Positions 9,416 through 17,791 of a stretch of 20,000 bases of DNA are shown piece after piece. The position numbers and the translations under genes were made by a program. Origin of the DNA: Cryptomeria japonica. Taxonomy: Eukaryota > Streptophyta > Pinopsida > Cupressales > Cupressaceae. Where the stretch lies: NCBI RefSeq assembly GCF_030272615.1, contig NW_026728905.1:480001-500000 (forward strand), read 5' to 3'. The notes below the pieces were generated by a model that worked only from the letters and a program-made list of their open reading frames with translations, did not search any database and was not told the DNA's origin. Each line of letters starts with the position of its first letter. Position 1 is the first letter of the stretch.

Positions 9416-9622
9416 AGCTATTTGTCTGATTCTCATACATGTGTAGCCTGCAACAACGATTAGGACATCCACCCCAACTTCTGAATTCGTCTGCGTTGAC
9501 CGCACCAAAGGTGCACGCCTTGGTGCTCACCAAAATCCGACTTCCGACTTCTTCTGCTATGCGGGGTCTTTGAGGTTGGCGCAGTGCGCACAACCAGGGG
9601 AGTCAACCCACCGAATGCAACA

Positions 9623-9635
9623 CCTCCCCTATATA
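9623..9635 (-). promoter_or_regulatory. Pol I-like promoter element 12
   Basis: Minus-strand TATATAGGGGAGG, 220 bp from element 11 because of an extra stretch near 9490-9550. Confidence 0.5.
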
Positions 9636-9779
9636 AGCTATTTGTCTGATTCTCATACATGCGTAGACTGCAGCAATGATTAGGACATCCACCCCAACTT
9701 TTGACTTCTTAAACAAGACAGGGTCTTTGAAGTTGGTGCAGTGCACACAACCAGGGGAGTCGACCCATCAAACGCAACA

Positions 9780-9792
9780 CCTCCCCTATATA
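9780..9792 (-). promoter_or_regulatory. Pol I-like promoter element 13
   Basis: Minus-strand TATATAGGGGAGG, 157 bp from element 12. One extra A (AGCTTTATATAG) sets it apart. It is the rightmost copy and so would be the most upstream spacer promoter of a leftward 35S unit. Confidence 0.48.
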
Positions 9793-9880
9793 AAGCTATT
9801 TGTCCGATTCTCATACGTGTAGTCTGCAGCAGCGATTAGGACATCGACCCCAACTTCCGAATTCGTTTGCATTGACCGCA

Positions 9881-10040
9881 CCAAAGGTGCACGCCTTGGT
9901 GTGCACCTTGGAGTGCACTTTGGTGCTCACCTCGGTGCACACTTTGGTGTGCACCTCGGTGTGCACCAAAGGTGCGCACCTTGGAGCGCACCAAAGGTGT
10001 ACACTTTGGAGCGCACCACATAGGGTCTTTGAGAGGTTGG
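9881..10040. repeat. Short CACC/GGTG reiterations around GTGCACC
   Basis: A 140-bp run of short, alternating motifs (GCACCTTGG, GTGCACCTTGG, GTGCACTTTGGTG, GGAGCGCACCAAAGG) with many small inverted repeats. It ends in a truncated TAGGGTCTTTGAGAGGTTGGCG block, the signature of the promoter units, at about 10021. It bridges the promoter zone and the G-rich minisatellite. Confidence 0.75.
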
Positions 10041-11760
10041 CGCAGTGCGCACACCAAGGTGGGTGTTGAGGTGCGTGCCGAGGTGGGTGGGTGCTAGGGT
10101 GCGCTCCATGGTGGGTGCCAGGGTGGGTGCGTGCTAGGGTGGATTCCAAAGAGGGTCATAGGGTGGGTGCCAAGGTGGGTTGGTGATATAGTGGGTTCAA
10201 AGGTGGGTACTAGGGTGGGTTCCAAGGTGGGTCACAAGTTGGGTGCCAGGATGCGTGGGTGTTAGGTTGGGTGCCAAGGTGGGCTCCTGCGTGGGTGGGT
10301 GCTAGGGTGGGTTTCAAGGTGGACGCGAGGGCGGGTGCCAAGGTGGGTAACAAGTTGGGTGTTAGGATGGGTGAGTGCTAGAGTGGGTGCCAAGGTGGGT
10401 GGGTGCTAAGGTGGATGCCAAGGTGGTTCACAGGGTGGGTGGGTTCTAGGGTGAGTTCCAAGGTGGGTCACAGGTTTAGTGCTAGGGTGCGTGTCAAGGC
10501 GGGTGTCGAGGTGCCTGGGTGCTAGGGTGTGGATGCCAATGTGGGTCATAGGGTGGGTACTAGGGTGGGCTGCAATGTGGGTGCCAAGGTGGGTAACATG
10601 CTCGGTTGGTTCTAAATTGGGTGTCAGGGTGGGTGTGCACCCACCTTGCCCGAGGTGGGTGCCAAGGTGCCAGTGTGGGTGGGTGCTAAGGTGGATGCCA
10701 AGGTGGGTGAGAAGGTGGGTGATAGGTTGAGTGGTAGGATGGGTGGGTGCCAAGATGGGTCACAGGGTGGGTGCAAGGGTGGGTAGGTGCTAGGGTTGGT
10801 GTCAGGGTGGGTGGGTGCTAGGTTGGGTTCCAAGGTGGGTGCGAGGGTGAGTGTCAAGGTGGGTCACAGGTTAGGTGCTAGGATGGGTGAGTGCTAGGGT
10901 GCAAAGGTGCCAGGGTGGGTGCTAGGATGGGTCGATGCTAGGGTGAGTGGCAAGGTGGGTCCACAAGTGTCAAGGTGGGTGCCGAGGTGGGTGCCAACTT
11001 GGGTTCCAAGGTGGGTGCCAAGTGGGCGACTGCTATGGTGGATGCCAAGGTGGGTCACGGGGTGGGTGCCAAGTTGCTAGGTTGTGTTCCAAGGTGGGTG
11101 CCAACGTGGCTGCTAGGGTGCGTGGGTTAAAGGGTGTGTCACAACGTGGGTGCCAGGATGGGTGCGCACCCACACTGGCCAAGACGGGTGCAAGGTTGGG
11201 TTCCAAGCCCGGTCACAGGCTGGGTGCTAGGATGGGTGGGTGCCAAGGTGGGCACCAGGGTGGGTGCACCCACCCTGGCCAAGGTGGGTCACGGGGTGGG
11301 TCCTAGGGTGGGTAACAGGGTGGGTACTAAGGTGCGTGCCAAGGTGGGTCATGGGGTGGGTGCCAAGGTGGGCACCAGGGTGGGTGTGCACCAACCCTAG
11401 CCAGGGTAGGTCACGGGGTGGTTGTCGGGGTGGGCGTCAAGGAGCCAAGGTGGGTGGCAAGTAGCCAAGTTGCGTGCCAAGGTGGGTGTCGGGGTGGGTG
11501 CCAAGGATCCAAGGTGGGTGCCAAGGAACCAAGGTGGGTGTCTGGGTGGGTGCCGAGGTGGGAGCCAGGGTGGGTCCCAAGGTGAGTGCAAAGGTGGGTG
11601 CCAGGGTCAAGGTGAGTGCCAATGTGGGTTCCAAGGTGCCAGGGTCAGGGTGAGTGCCAATGTGGGTTCAAAGGTGCTAAGTTGGGTGCGAGGTTGGGTG
11701 CGAGGGTGGGTGGGTGCCAAGGTGTGCTAGGTGGAAGCCCGGGTGGGTCGGCATCCCATG
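10041..11760. repeat. G-rich minisatellite (GGTGGGTGCYARGG), first copy
   Basis: About 1.7 kb of irregular reiterations of GGTGGGTGCCAAGG, GGTGGGTGCTAGGG and GGTGGGTCACAGGG, with step lengths mostly of 10-20 bp. G is heavily concentrated on the plus strand, and runs of GGG separated by 1-10 bases are frequent, so G-quadruplex formation on that strand is plausible. Small palindromes (GGTGGGTGTGCACCCACC near 10634, and the perfect one at 11255) interrupt it. Arrays of this kind mutate quickly and are typical of spacer DNA. No gene. Confidence 0.9.
11255..11278. repeat. Perfect 24-bp palindrome at the duplication breakpoint
   Basis: CCAGGGTGGGTG is followed directly by its exact reverse complement CACCCACCCTGG, with no loop. 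Its dyad centre lies between 11266 and 11267. The homology shared by the two large repeat copies starts at 11266/17300, which is this centre. Confidence 0.92.
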
Positions 11761-11769
11761 GGTGTCGAG

Positions 11770-12130
11770 TTGGGTGCCTGATGGGTGCTTCTTGTCAAGT
11801 TTTAGTCGTCGGGACTCATTTCGAGCCTTAGAGGTCGTTTCTTGTCCGGTTGCCCTGTCTTCGACCTGGGAACCCAATTTTGGTCCTCGGGTCCCATTTT
11901 TTTTTGTCTCGCATCCCACTTTTGGCCTGTGGCCTTTTCGGGGTCGATTCTCGTTTTGGGCATCAGAGCATGTTTCTTCTCCTAAAACCCAATATTTGTT
12001 TATTAAGTCTCGGAACACATTTTTGTTCTCGTGGACCCATCATGGGTCTTGGAACGCATTTGTGGTCCTTGGGTCCCATTTTGCATCCCGAAACTTGTGT
12101 TTTGGTGCTTGATCCCTATTTTGGGTGCCC
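11770..12130. other. T-rich island upstream of 5S, copy A
   Basis: About 360 bp of T-rich sequence unlike the GC-rich DNA on both sides. It carries loose reiterations of GGGTCCCATTTT and GGAACNCATTT (GGGTCCCATTTTTT near 11899, GGGTCCCATTTTGCATCCC near 12072) and the palindrome GACCCATCATGGGTC at about 12035. It ends roughly 390 bp before the 5S gene. I see no gene; open frames on both strands (113-163 codons) repeat identically in copy B only because the DNA is duplicated. Confidence 0.7.
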
Positions 12131-12492
12131 ACCTTGCACCAAGTGCGCACCCGGGGCAAACCGAGCGCCTTGGTGCACCGGGGCAAGATCGAGCGTGCAC
12201 CCGAGGCGCCCCGAACATGCACCAAGGTGCACTCGGCCCACATGTGAGCGCAGGTCGTTGCGCCCGAGGTGGTGTGTGGGCACCGCGTTGCAGACGGGAC
12301 ACTGCACGCACACGACGCCCCGTCCAGGTGCACGCACGTAGGCCGGGCCGGGTGCACACCCGACGCCCTAGCAAGGTGCGCGCACCCGGGCAGGGCTCAC
12401 ACTTGGCGAACGGGGCGCACTTCGCGAGGGAGGGTGTGCACCTCGACGGGGGTGGGTGGCCGGGGTGGATTCGCACGTGGGTCGCGGTTTGC
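12131..12492. other. GC-rich 5' flank of 5S, copy A
   Basis: GC-rich, rich in GTGCACC, GCGCACC and GGTGCAC words, and without long tandem periodicity. It shares GCGCACCCGGGGCAAACCGAG (near 12148) with the modules downstream of the gene. No gene recognised. Confidence 0.6.
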
Positions 12493-12520
12493 TAAGTACA
12501 CACTGCGACAAGCTCATAAC
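12493..12520 (+). promoter_or_regulatory. 5S upstream elements, copy A
   Basis: Plant 5S genes often carry a TATA-like box near -28 and a C at -1. Here TAAGTA lies at -28 to -23 (12493-12498) and C is at -1 (12520). The GC usually found near -12 is not in that place; a GC occurs at -15/-14. The region is identical in copy B. Confidence 0.6.
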
Positions 12521-12640
12521 GGGTGCGATCATACCAGCGTTAGTGCACCGGATCCCATCAGAACTCCGCAGTTAAGCGCGCTTGGGCCGGAGTAGTACTA
12601 GGATGGGTGACCTCCCGGGAAGTCCCGGTGTTGCACCCTT
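12521..12640 (+). rRNA. 5S ribosomal RNA, copy A
   Basis: A full-length 5S rRNA gene of 120 bp, transcribed by RNA polymerase III for the large ribosomal subunit. It starts GGGTGCGATCATACCAGCG and ends GTGTTGCACCC. Ends 1-9 and 110-118 pair as helix I, with two G-U pairs. The internal control region is complete: box A around AGTTAAGCGCGCTTGG (50-64), the intermediate element near GGAGTAGTAC, and box C over GGATGGGTGACCTCCCGGG (81-99). It differs from copy B only at base 80 (A here, G in B); both bases occur in plant 5S genes. No internal damage is seen, so it should be functional. It is on the strand opposite to the TATATAGGGG elements. Confidence 0.98.
12570..12619 (+). promoter_or_regulatory. 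5S internal control region (boxes A, IE, C), copy A
   Basis: Box A (AGTTAAGCGCGCTTGG), the intermediate element (GAGTAGTAC) and box C (GGATGGGTGACCTCCCGGG) together bind TFIIIA and nucleate the TFIIIC/TFIIIB complex in eukaryotes. All three are intact and in normal spacing. Confidence 0.9.
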
Positions 12641-12651
12641 TCTTAGTTTTT
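12639..12651 (+). terminator. Pol III terminator of 5S, copy A
   Basis: The first T-run is interrupted (TTTCTT), followed by AG and an uninterrupted TTTTT at 12647-12651. Pol III normally needs four or more T in a row, so this copy probably terminates at the second run, giving a slightly longer primary transcript than copy B. Confidence 0.75.
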
Positions 12652-13089
12652 CGCCGGGCGTCGCAATGCTATTTGAATAAACCTTTTGCCCGTTTGCGTT
12701 CTCGTCGGGGCCGGGCCGGGCCGGGGTGCGCTGCCCGCACTACCGCGCGCGCGGGGGCGACACCGAGCGCGCACCCGAGGCGCCCCGAGCACACAGGCCA
12801 CGGTGCAACCCGGGCGTTGTGCGCGCACCCCGGTGCGCCCGAGGTGCTGCGCGCGCACCCAGGTGAAATCGGTGTGCACCTCGGCCAGTGCGCGCTCGGT
12901 CGAGTCGCGCACGTTGGCCAAGGTGCACGGTGATGTTTCTTACTCTAAGGTTCCGCACCAGACGCCCGGGACAGGTGAGCGAAGCTGGGCGGGGCCGGGT
13001 GCGCGGCCGGGGCAGGTGCACGCAGCTGGAGAGAGCTTTGGAGCACACCAGAGGTGCGCACCTTGGAGCACACTTCGGAGCGCACCAAT
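12652..13089. other. GC-rich 3' flank of 5S, copy A
   Basis: Extremely GC-rich, with GGCCGGGCCGGGCCGGGG (about 12709-12726), GCGCGCGCGGGGGCG and many GCGCACCC words. No gene. From about 13030 it passes into the GGAGCACACC/GGTGCGCACC modules. Confidence 0.6.
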
Positions 13090-13200
13090 GATGCGCTCCA
13101 TTCAAAAGTTTCCTGAAAAGGCAAAAAAAGTTGAGATTATAGAATTTCCCACTTGAGAGATTGTAAAAAAAAAAAATTTAAAATGAAGGAAACGCGGGTG
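13090..13200. repeat. A-rich island module 1
   Basis: The most diverged of the recurring A-rich islands. It begins GATGCGCTCCATTCAAAAG, has GAAAAGGCAAAAAAAG, a 12-A run and AATTTAAAATGAAGG, and ends AACGCGGGTGCCAAGG. The GC-rich modules resume directly afterwards. Confidence 0.75.
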
Positions 13201-13828
13201 CCAAGGTGTGCGCGCCCGGGTGCGCAGCCCAGCCAAGGTGTGCGCACCAAGGCGCCCACCCTGGCGAAGGTGCACGCAAGGTGCGCACCCGAGGCAAACC
13301 GGACAATTAACCCAACTTTCGACTTCGCGCGCACCTGCGCACCTTGGAGCGCACTTCGGAGCGCTCCTTGTTGCGCACCAATCTTGGGCACCTCGGAGTG
13401 CACCATGGCGCCCACCAAGGTGCGCACCCGGGGCAAACCGAGCTCCGACTTCGTGCGCACCTTGGAGCGCACGAAAGGTGCGCACCATGGCGCCCACCAA
13501 GGTGCGCAGCCCAGCCAAGGCGTGCGCATCAAGGTGCGCACCCTGGCGAAGGTGCGCACCCGGGGCAAACCGAGCTCCGACTTCGTGCGCACCTTGGAGC
13601 GCACAAAGGGTGCGCAACCCAGCCAAGGTGTGCGCACCCCGGGCAAACCGAGCTCCGAATCGTGCGCACCTTGGAGCACACTTCGGAGCCCTCCTTGGTG
13701 CGCACCGATGTTGCGCACCTCGGAGCGCACCCGGGGAAAACAATGCAATTAACCCGACTTTCGACTTCGTGGGCACCTCGGAGCGCTCTCGGGTTCGCAC
13801 CTCGGAGCACACCGAGGTGCGCACCTTT

Positions 13829-13880
13829 GATGCGCTGCCTTCACCAATTTCCAGAAAAGGCAAGAAAACATTGAGAAGGT
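13829..13880. repeat. A-rich island module 2 (truncated)
   Basis: Keeps only GATGCGCTGCCTTCACCAATTT and GAAAAGGCAAGAAAACATTGAGAA; the TTCCGTTTT...AAAACGGAA part is missing. Confidence 0.75.
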
Positions 13881-15312
13881 GTGCGCACCGAGGTGCCCAC
13901 CCTGGCGAAGGTGCACGCGAGGTGCGCACCCGGGGCAAACCGGGCTCCGACTTCGTGCACGCCATGCTGCGCACCTTGGAGGGCCATGGTGCGCACCTTG
14001 GAGCACACTTCGGAGCGCTCAATGGTGCCCAACCCAGCCAAGGTGCCCACCGCGGCGAAGGTGCACGCGAGGTGCGCACCCGGGGCAAACCGGGCTCCGA
14101 CTTCGTGCACGCCGCACCTTGGAGCACACTTCGGAGCGCTCCTTGGTGCGCACCAGGGCGCGCAACCCAGCCGAGGTGCCCACCCCGGCGAAGGTGCACG
14201 CGGGGTGCGCACCCGAGGCAAACCGGGCTCCGACTTCGTGCACGCCATGGTGCCCACCGCGGCGAAGGTGCACGCGAGGTGCGCACCCGGGGCAAACCGG
14301 GCTCCGACTTCGTGCACGCCGCACCTTGGAGCACACTTCGGAGCGCTCCTTGGTGCGCACCAGGGCGCGCAACCCAGCCGAGGTGCCCACCCCGGCGAAG
14401 GTGCACGCGAGGTGCGCACCCGGGGCAAACCGGGCTCCGACTTCGTGCACGCCATGGTGCCCACCGCGGCGAAGGTGCACGCGAGGTGCGCACCCGGGGC
14501 AAACCGGGCTCCGACTTCGTGCACGCCGAACCTTGGAGCACACTTCGGAGCGCTCCTTGGTGCGCACCATGGTGCCCACCAGGGCGCGCAACCCCGCCGA
14601 AGGTGCACGCGAGGTGCGCACCCGGGGCAAACCGGGCTCCGACTTCGTGCACGCCGCACCTTGGAGCACACTTCGGAGCGCTCCTTGGTGCGCACCAGGG
14701 CGCGCAACCCCGCCGAAGGTGCACGCGAGGTGCGCACCCGGGGCAAACCGGGCTCCGACTTCGTGCACGCCATGGTGCGCACCAGGGTGCCCACCGCGGC
14801 GAAGGTGCGCACCCGGGGCAAACCGGGCTCCGACTTCGTGCACGCCGCACCTTGGAGCACACTTCGGAGCGCTCCTTGGTGCGCACCAGGGCGCGCAACC
14901 CAGCCGAGGTGCCCACCCCGGCGAAGGTGCACGCGAGGTGCGCACCCGGGGCAAACCGGGCTCCGACTTCGTGCACGCCATGGTGCCCACCGCGGCGAAG
15001 GTGCGCACCCGGGGCAAACCGGGCTAGGACTTCGTGCACGCCGCACCTTGGAGCACACTTCGGAGCGCTCCTTGGTGCGCACCATGGTGCCCACCAGGCC
15101 GCGCAACCCAGCCAAGGTGTGCGCACCAAGGTGCACGCGAGGTGCGCACCCGGGGCAAACCGGGGTCCGGCTTCGTGCACGCCGCACCTTGGAGCACACA
15201 TCGGGGCGCTCCCGGGTTCGCACCGGCGTTGCGCACCGTGGTGGGCACCTCGGAGCGCACCGTGGTGGGCACCTCGGAGCACACCAAGGTGGGCAGCGAG
15301 GTGCGCACCTTT

Positions 15313-15415
15313 GATGCGATGCCTTCACTAATTTCCATAAAAGGCAAAAGAAAACGAGATTTTAAAATTTCCGTTTTGAAAGATAGTGAGAAAAAGGGAA
15401 TGCTGGTGCCATCTT
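15313..15415. repeat. A-rich island module 3
   Basis: GATGCGATGCCTTCACTAATTT, a short A-run, GAGATTTTAAAATTTCCG and GAAAGATAGTGAGAAAAAGGG. The right arm of the stem is altered (AAAAAGGGAA), so the inverted repeat of the other modules is weakened. Confidence 0.8.
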
Positions 15416-15490
15416 GAGCCCGCCCTGGTGCGCAGCCCAGCCAAGGTGTGCGCACCAAGGTGCCCACCCTGGCGAAGGTGCGCGCCCGGG

Positions 15491-15660
15491 CAATTAACCC
15501 AACTTCCAACTTCGCGCGCGCCAGGGTGGGAGCGCACCCAACAACCGGGCCTGGGAAGAGCCAATGCGAGAAACCCCACCAAACGCTCTGACAAAAAAAG
15601 AGGGGGCGCTCCAGTAACCCCGCTTCGGAGCGCACCCTGGGCAAACCCAGCCAGGGTGCC
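15491..15660. repeat. CAATTAACCC-GACAAAAAAAGAG module, first copy
   Basis: A block of about 170 bp starting CAATTAACCCAACTTCC, with CCGGGCCTGGGAAGAGCC, AATGCGAGAAACCCCACC, CTGACAAAAAAAGAGG and AACCCCGCTTCGGAGCGCA. The beginning (CAATTAACCC) also occurs alone at about 13304 and 13747, but the rest is found only here and at 15972. It looks like a separate insertion carried along when the higher-order block was duplicated. Confidence 0.8.
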
Positions 15661-15806
15661 CACCCCGGCCAAGGTGCAGGCGAGGTGCGCACCCGGGGCA
15701 AACCGGGCTCCGACAACGTGCACGCCGCACCTTGGAGCACACTTCGTAGCGCTCCCGGGTGCGCACCTCAGAGCACACCAAGGTGGGCAGCGAGGTGCGC
15801 ACCTTT

Positions 15807-15912
15807 GATGCGCTGCCTTCACTAATTTCCAGAAAAGGCAAAAAAAAGAGGAGATTTTAAAATTTCCGTTTTGAAAGATAGTGAAAAAAACGGAACGCGG
15901 GTGCCATCTTGA
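15807..15912. repeat. A-rich island module 4 with 9-bp stem
   Basis: GATGCGCTGCCTTCACTAATTT, an 8-A run, TTTTAAAATTT, then a perfect inverted repeat TTCCGTTTT (15864-15872) / AAAACGGAA (15887-15895) around a 14-base loop. Confidence 0.85.
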
Positions 15913-15971
15913 GCCCGCCCGGGTGCACAGCCCAGGTAAGGTGCCCACCCTGGCAAAGGTGCGCACCCGGG

Positions 15972-16130
15972 CAATTAACCCTACTTCCGACTTCGTGCGC
16001 GCCAGGGTGGCAACCGGGCCTGGGAAGAGCCAATGCGAGAAACCCCACCAAACGCTCCGACAAAAAAAGAGGCGGCGCTCCAATAACCCCGCTTCGGAGC
16101 GCAGCCGGGGCAAACCCAGCCAAGGTGCCC
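15972..16130. repeat. CAATTAACCC-GACAAAAAAAGAG module, second copy
   Basis: The same block as at 15491-15660, about 480 bp on, with a deletion of about 12 bp after CCAGGGTGG and a few substitutions (CTCCGAC for CTCTGAC, GCGGCGCTCC for GGGGCGCTCC). Confidence 0.8.
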
Positions 16131-16276
16131 ACCCCGACGAAGGTGCACGCGAGGTGCGCACCCGGGGCAAACCGGGCTCCGACAACGTGCACGCAGCACC
16201 TTGGAGCACACTTCGAAGCACTCCCGGGTGCCCACCGGCGTTGCGCACCGTGGTGGGCAGCGAGGTGCGCACCTTT

Positions 16277-16385
16277 GATGCGCTGCCTTCACTAATTTCC
16301 AGAAAAGGCAAAAAAAAATGAGATTTTAAAATTTCCGTTTTGAAAGATAGTGAAAAAAACGGAACGCGGGTGCCATCTTGAGCCC
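16277..16385. repeat. A-rich island module 5 with 9-bp stem
   Basis: As module 4, with a 9-A run. The stem is TTCCGTTTT (16333-16341) / AAAACGGAA (16356-16364). Confidence 0.85.
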
Positions 16386-16631
16386 GCCCTGGTGCGCAGC
16401 CCAGGCAAGGCATGCGCACCAAGGTGCCCACCCGCGGTGCACACCCGGGGCAAACCGGGCTCCGACTTCGTGCAGGCCGCACCTTGGAGCACACTTCGGA
16501 GCGCTCCTTGGTGCGCACCATGGTGCCCACCAGGGCGCACCCGGGGCAAACCGGGCTCCGACTTCGTGCACGCCGCACCTTGGAGCACACATCGGAGCGC
16601 TCCCAGGTTCGCACCAGCGTTGCGCACCTTT

Positions 16632-16738
16632 GATGCGCTGCCTTCACTAATTTCCAGAAAAGGCAAAAAAAAACGATATTTTAAAATTTCCGTTCTGAAA
16701 GATAGTGAAAAAAACGGAACGCGGGTGCCATCTTGAGC
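16632..16738. repeat. A-rich island module 6
   Basis: As module 5, with a 9-A run and one change in the left stem arm (TTCCGTTCT). Confidence 0.85.
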
Positions 16739-17145
16739 CCTTCCTGGTGCGCAGCCCAGGCAAGTTGTGCGCACCAAGGTGCCCACCCTGGCGGAGGTGC
16801 GCGCCCGGGGCAAACCGGGCTCCGACTTCGTGCACTGCATGGTGCCCACCAAGGCGCGCAACCCAGCCAAGGTGCCCACCGCAGCGAAGGTGCACGCGAG
16901 GTGCGCACCCGAGGTGCACACCCGGGGCAAACCGAGCTCCGACTTCGTGCACGCCGCACCTTGGAGCACACTTCAGAGCGCTCCTTGGTGCGCACCAGGG
17001 CGCGCAACCCAGCCAAGGTGCTCACCCCGGCGAAGGTGCACGCGAGGTGCGCACCCGGGGCAAGCCGGGCTCGGACTTCGTGCACGCCGCACCTTGGAGC
17101 ACACATCGGAGCGCTCCCGGGTTCGCACCAGCATTGCGCACCTTT

Positions 17146-17262
17146 GATGCGCTGCCTTCACTAATTTCCAGAAAAGGCAAAAAAAAAAAAAAAACGAGAT
17201 TTTAAAATTTCCGTTTTGAAAGATAGTGAAAAAAACGGAACGCGGGTGCCATCTTGAGCCTG
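17146..17262. repeat. A-rich island module 7 with 9-bp stem
   Basis: The longest A-run of the family (16 A). The stem is TTCCGTTTT (17209-17217) / AAAACGGAA (17232-17240). It is the last module before the large duplication junction at 17300. Confidence 0.85.
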
Positions 17263-17310
17263 CCCTGGTGTGCAGCCCAGGCAAGTTGTGCGCACCAAGG
17301 CACCCACCCT

Positions 17311-17782
17311 GGCCAAGGTGGGTCACGGGGTGGGTCCTAGGGTGGGTACTAAGGTGCGTGCCAAGGTGGGTCATGGGGTGGGTGCCAAGGTGGGCACCAG
17401 GGTGGGTGTGCACCAACCCTAGCCAGGGTAGGTCACGGGGTGGTTGTCGGGGTGGGCGTCAAGGAGCCAAGGTGGGTGGCAAGTAGCCAAGTTGCGTGCC
17501 AAGGTGGGTGTCGGGGTGGGTGCCAGGGATCCAAGGTGGGTGCCAAGGAACCAAGGTGGGTGTCTGGGTGGGTGCCGAGGTGGGAGCCAGGGTGGGTCCC
17601 AAGGTGAGTGCAAAGGTGGGTGCCAGGGTCAAGGTGAGTGCCAATGTGGGTTCCAAGGTGCCAGGGTCAGGGTGAGTGCCAATGTGGGTTCAAAGGTGCT
17701 AAGTTGGGTGCGAGGTTGGGTGCGAGGGTGGGTGGGTGCCAAGGTGTGCTAGGTGGAAGCCCGGGTGGGTCGGCATCCCATG
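17311..17782. repeat. G-rich minisatellite, shortened copy B
   Basis: Corresponds to 11277-11760 only. The 1.2 kb of minisatellite that precedes this part in copy A is absent, because the duplication junction falls within the array. Confidence 0.9.
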
Positions 17783-17791
17783 GGTGTCGAG

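Larger units (their letters stand above)
8801..9880. repeat. 157-bp tandem promoter units
   Basis: A shorter version of the 311-bp unit with a 157-bp period (elements at 8932, 9089, 9246, 9403, 9623 and 9780; one interval is 220 bp because of an inserted CCGCACCAAAGGTGCACGCC-type stretch near 9490-9550). Each unit keeps GGTCTTTGAGGTTGG, CCAGGGGAGTCGACCCATC, CCTCCCCTATATAAGC and AGGACATCGACCCCAACTT. The 311-bp unit is close to twice this length. The left edge (8801-8870) is a transition from the 38/52-bp array and holds a CACCTAGGTG palindrome. Confidence 0.88.
11267..17300 (+). repeat. Large 5S-bearing tandem unit, copy A
   Basis: A complete unit of about 6.03 kb: end of the G-rich minisatellite, T-rich island, 5S gene, GC-rich flank, then the GGTGCGCACC/GGGCAAACCG modules with A-rich islands. 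The next copy begins at 17301. The offset between copies is 6034 bp at the very left, and 6022 bp after a 12-bp deletion in copy B (loss of GGGTGGGTAACA-type sequence near 11305). Confidence 0.93.
13201..17300. repeat. Nested GGTGCGCACC / GGGCAAACCG modules
   Basis: About 4.1 kb built from a few interchangeable blocks: GGTGCGCACCCGGGGC + AAACCGGGCTCCGACTTCG; GCACCTTGGAGCACACTTCGG; AGCGCTCCTTGGTGCGCACC; GCGCGCAACCCAGCCGAGG; and GGTGCCCACCCCGGCGAAGG. The GGGCAAACCGGGCTCC block recurs at intervals such as 151, 136, 71 and 131 bp between 13930 and 15010, which shows that composite units of two lengths alternate. Higher-order blocks are delimited by the A-rich islands. GC content is very high and stop codons are scarce, so frames of 300-726 codons are open on both strands together; they give only repetitive, low-complexity peptides and no known domain. 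No gene is supported. Confidence 0.9.

Noticed and set aside
5650-9880. LTR retrotransposon fragments, because of the CTATATAAG TATA-like boxes
   Set aside because: I see no TG...CA termini, primer-binding site, polypurine tract or polyprotein remains. The elements are in head-to-tail arrays with exact periods. A pol II origin of the boxes is still possible.
10041-11760. Telomere-like or interstitial telomeric repeat
   Set aside because: CTAGGGT occurs, but the plant telomere unit TTTAGGG is not present in tandem.
13102-15331. Open frames of 726 codons (minus) and 707 codons (plus), with 300-500-codon frames overlapping them
   Set aside because: They overlap on both strands in several frames in GC-rich repeat DNA that lacks stops. 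The peptides are low-complexity, show no domain, and merely reflect the module order.
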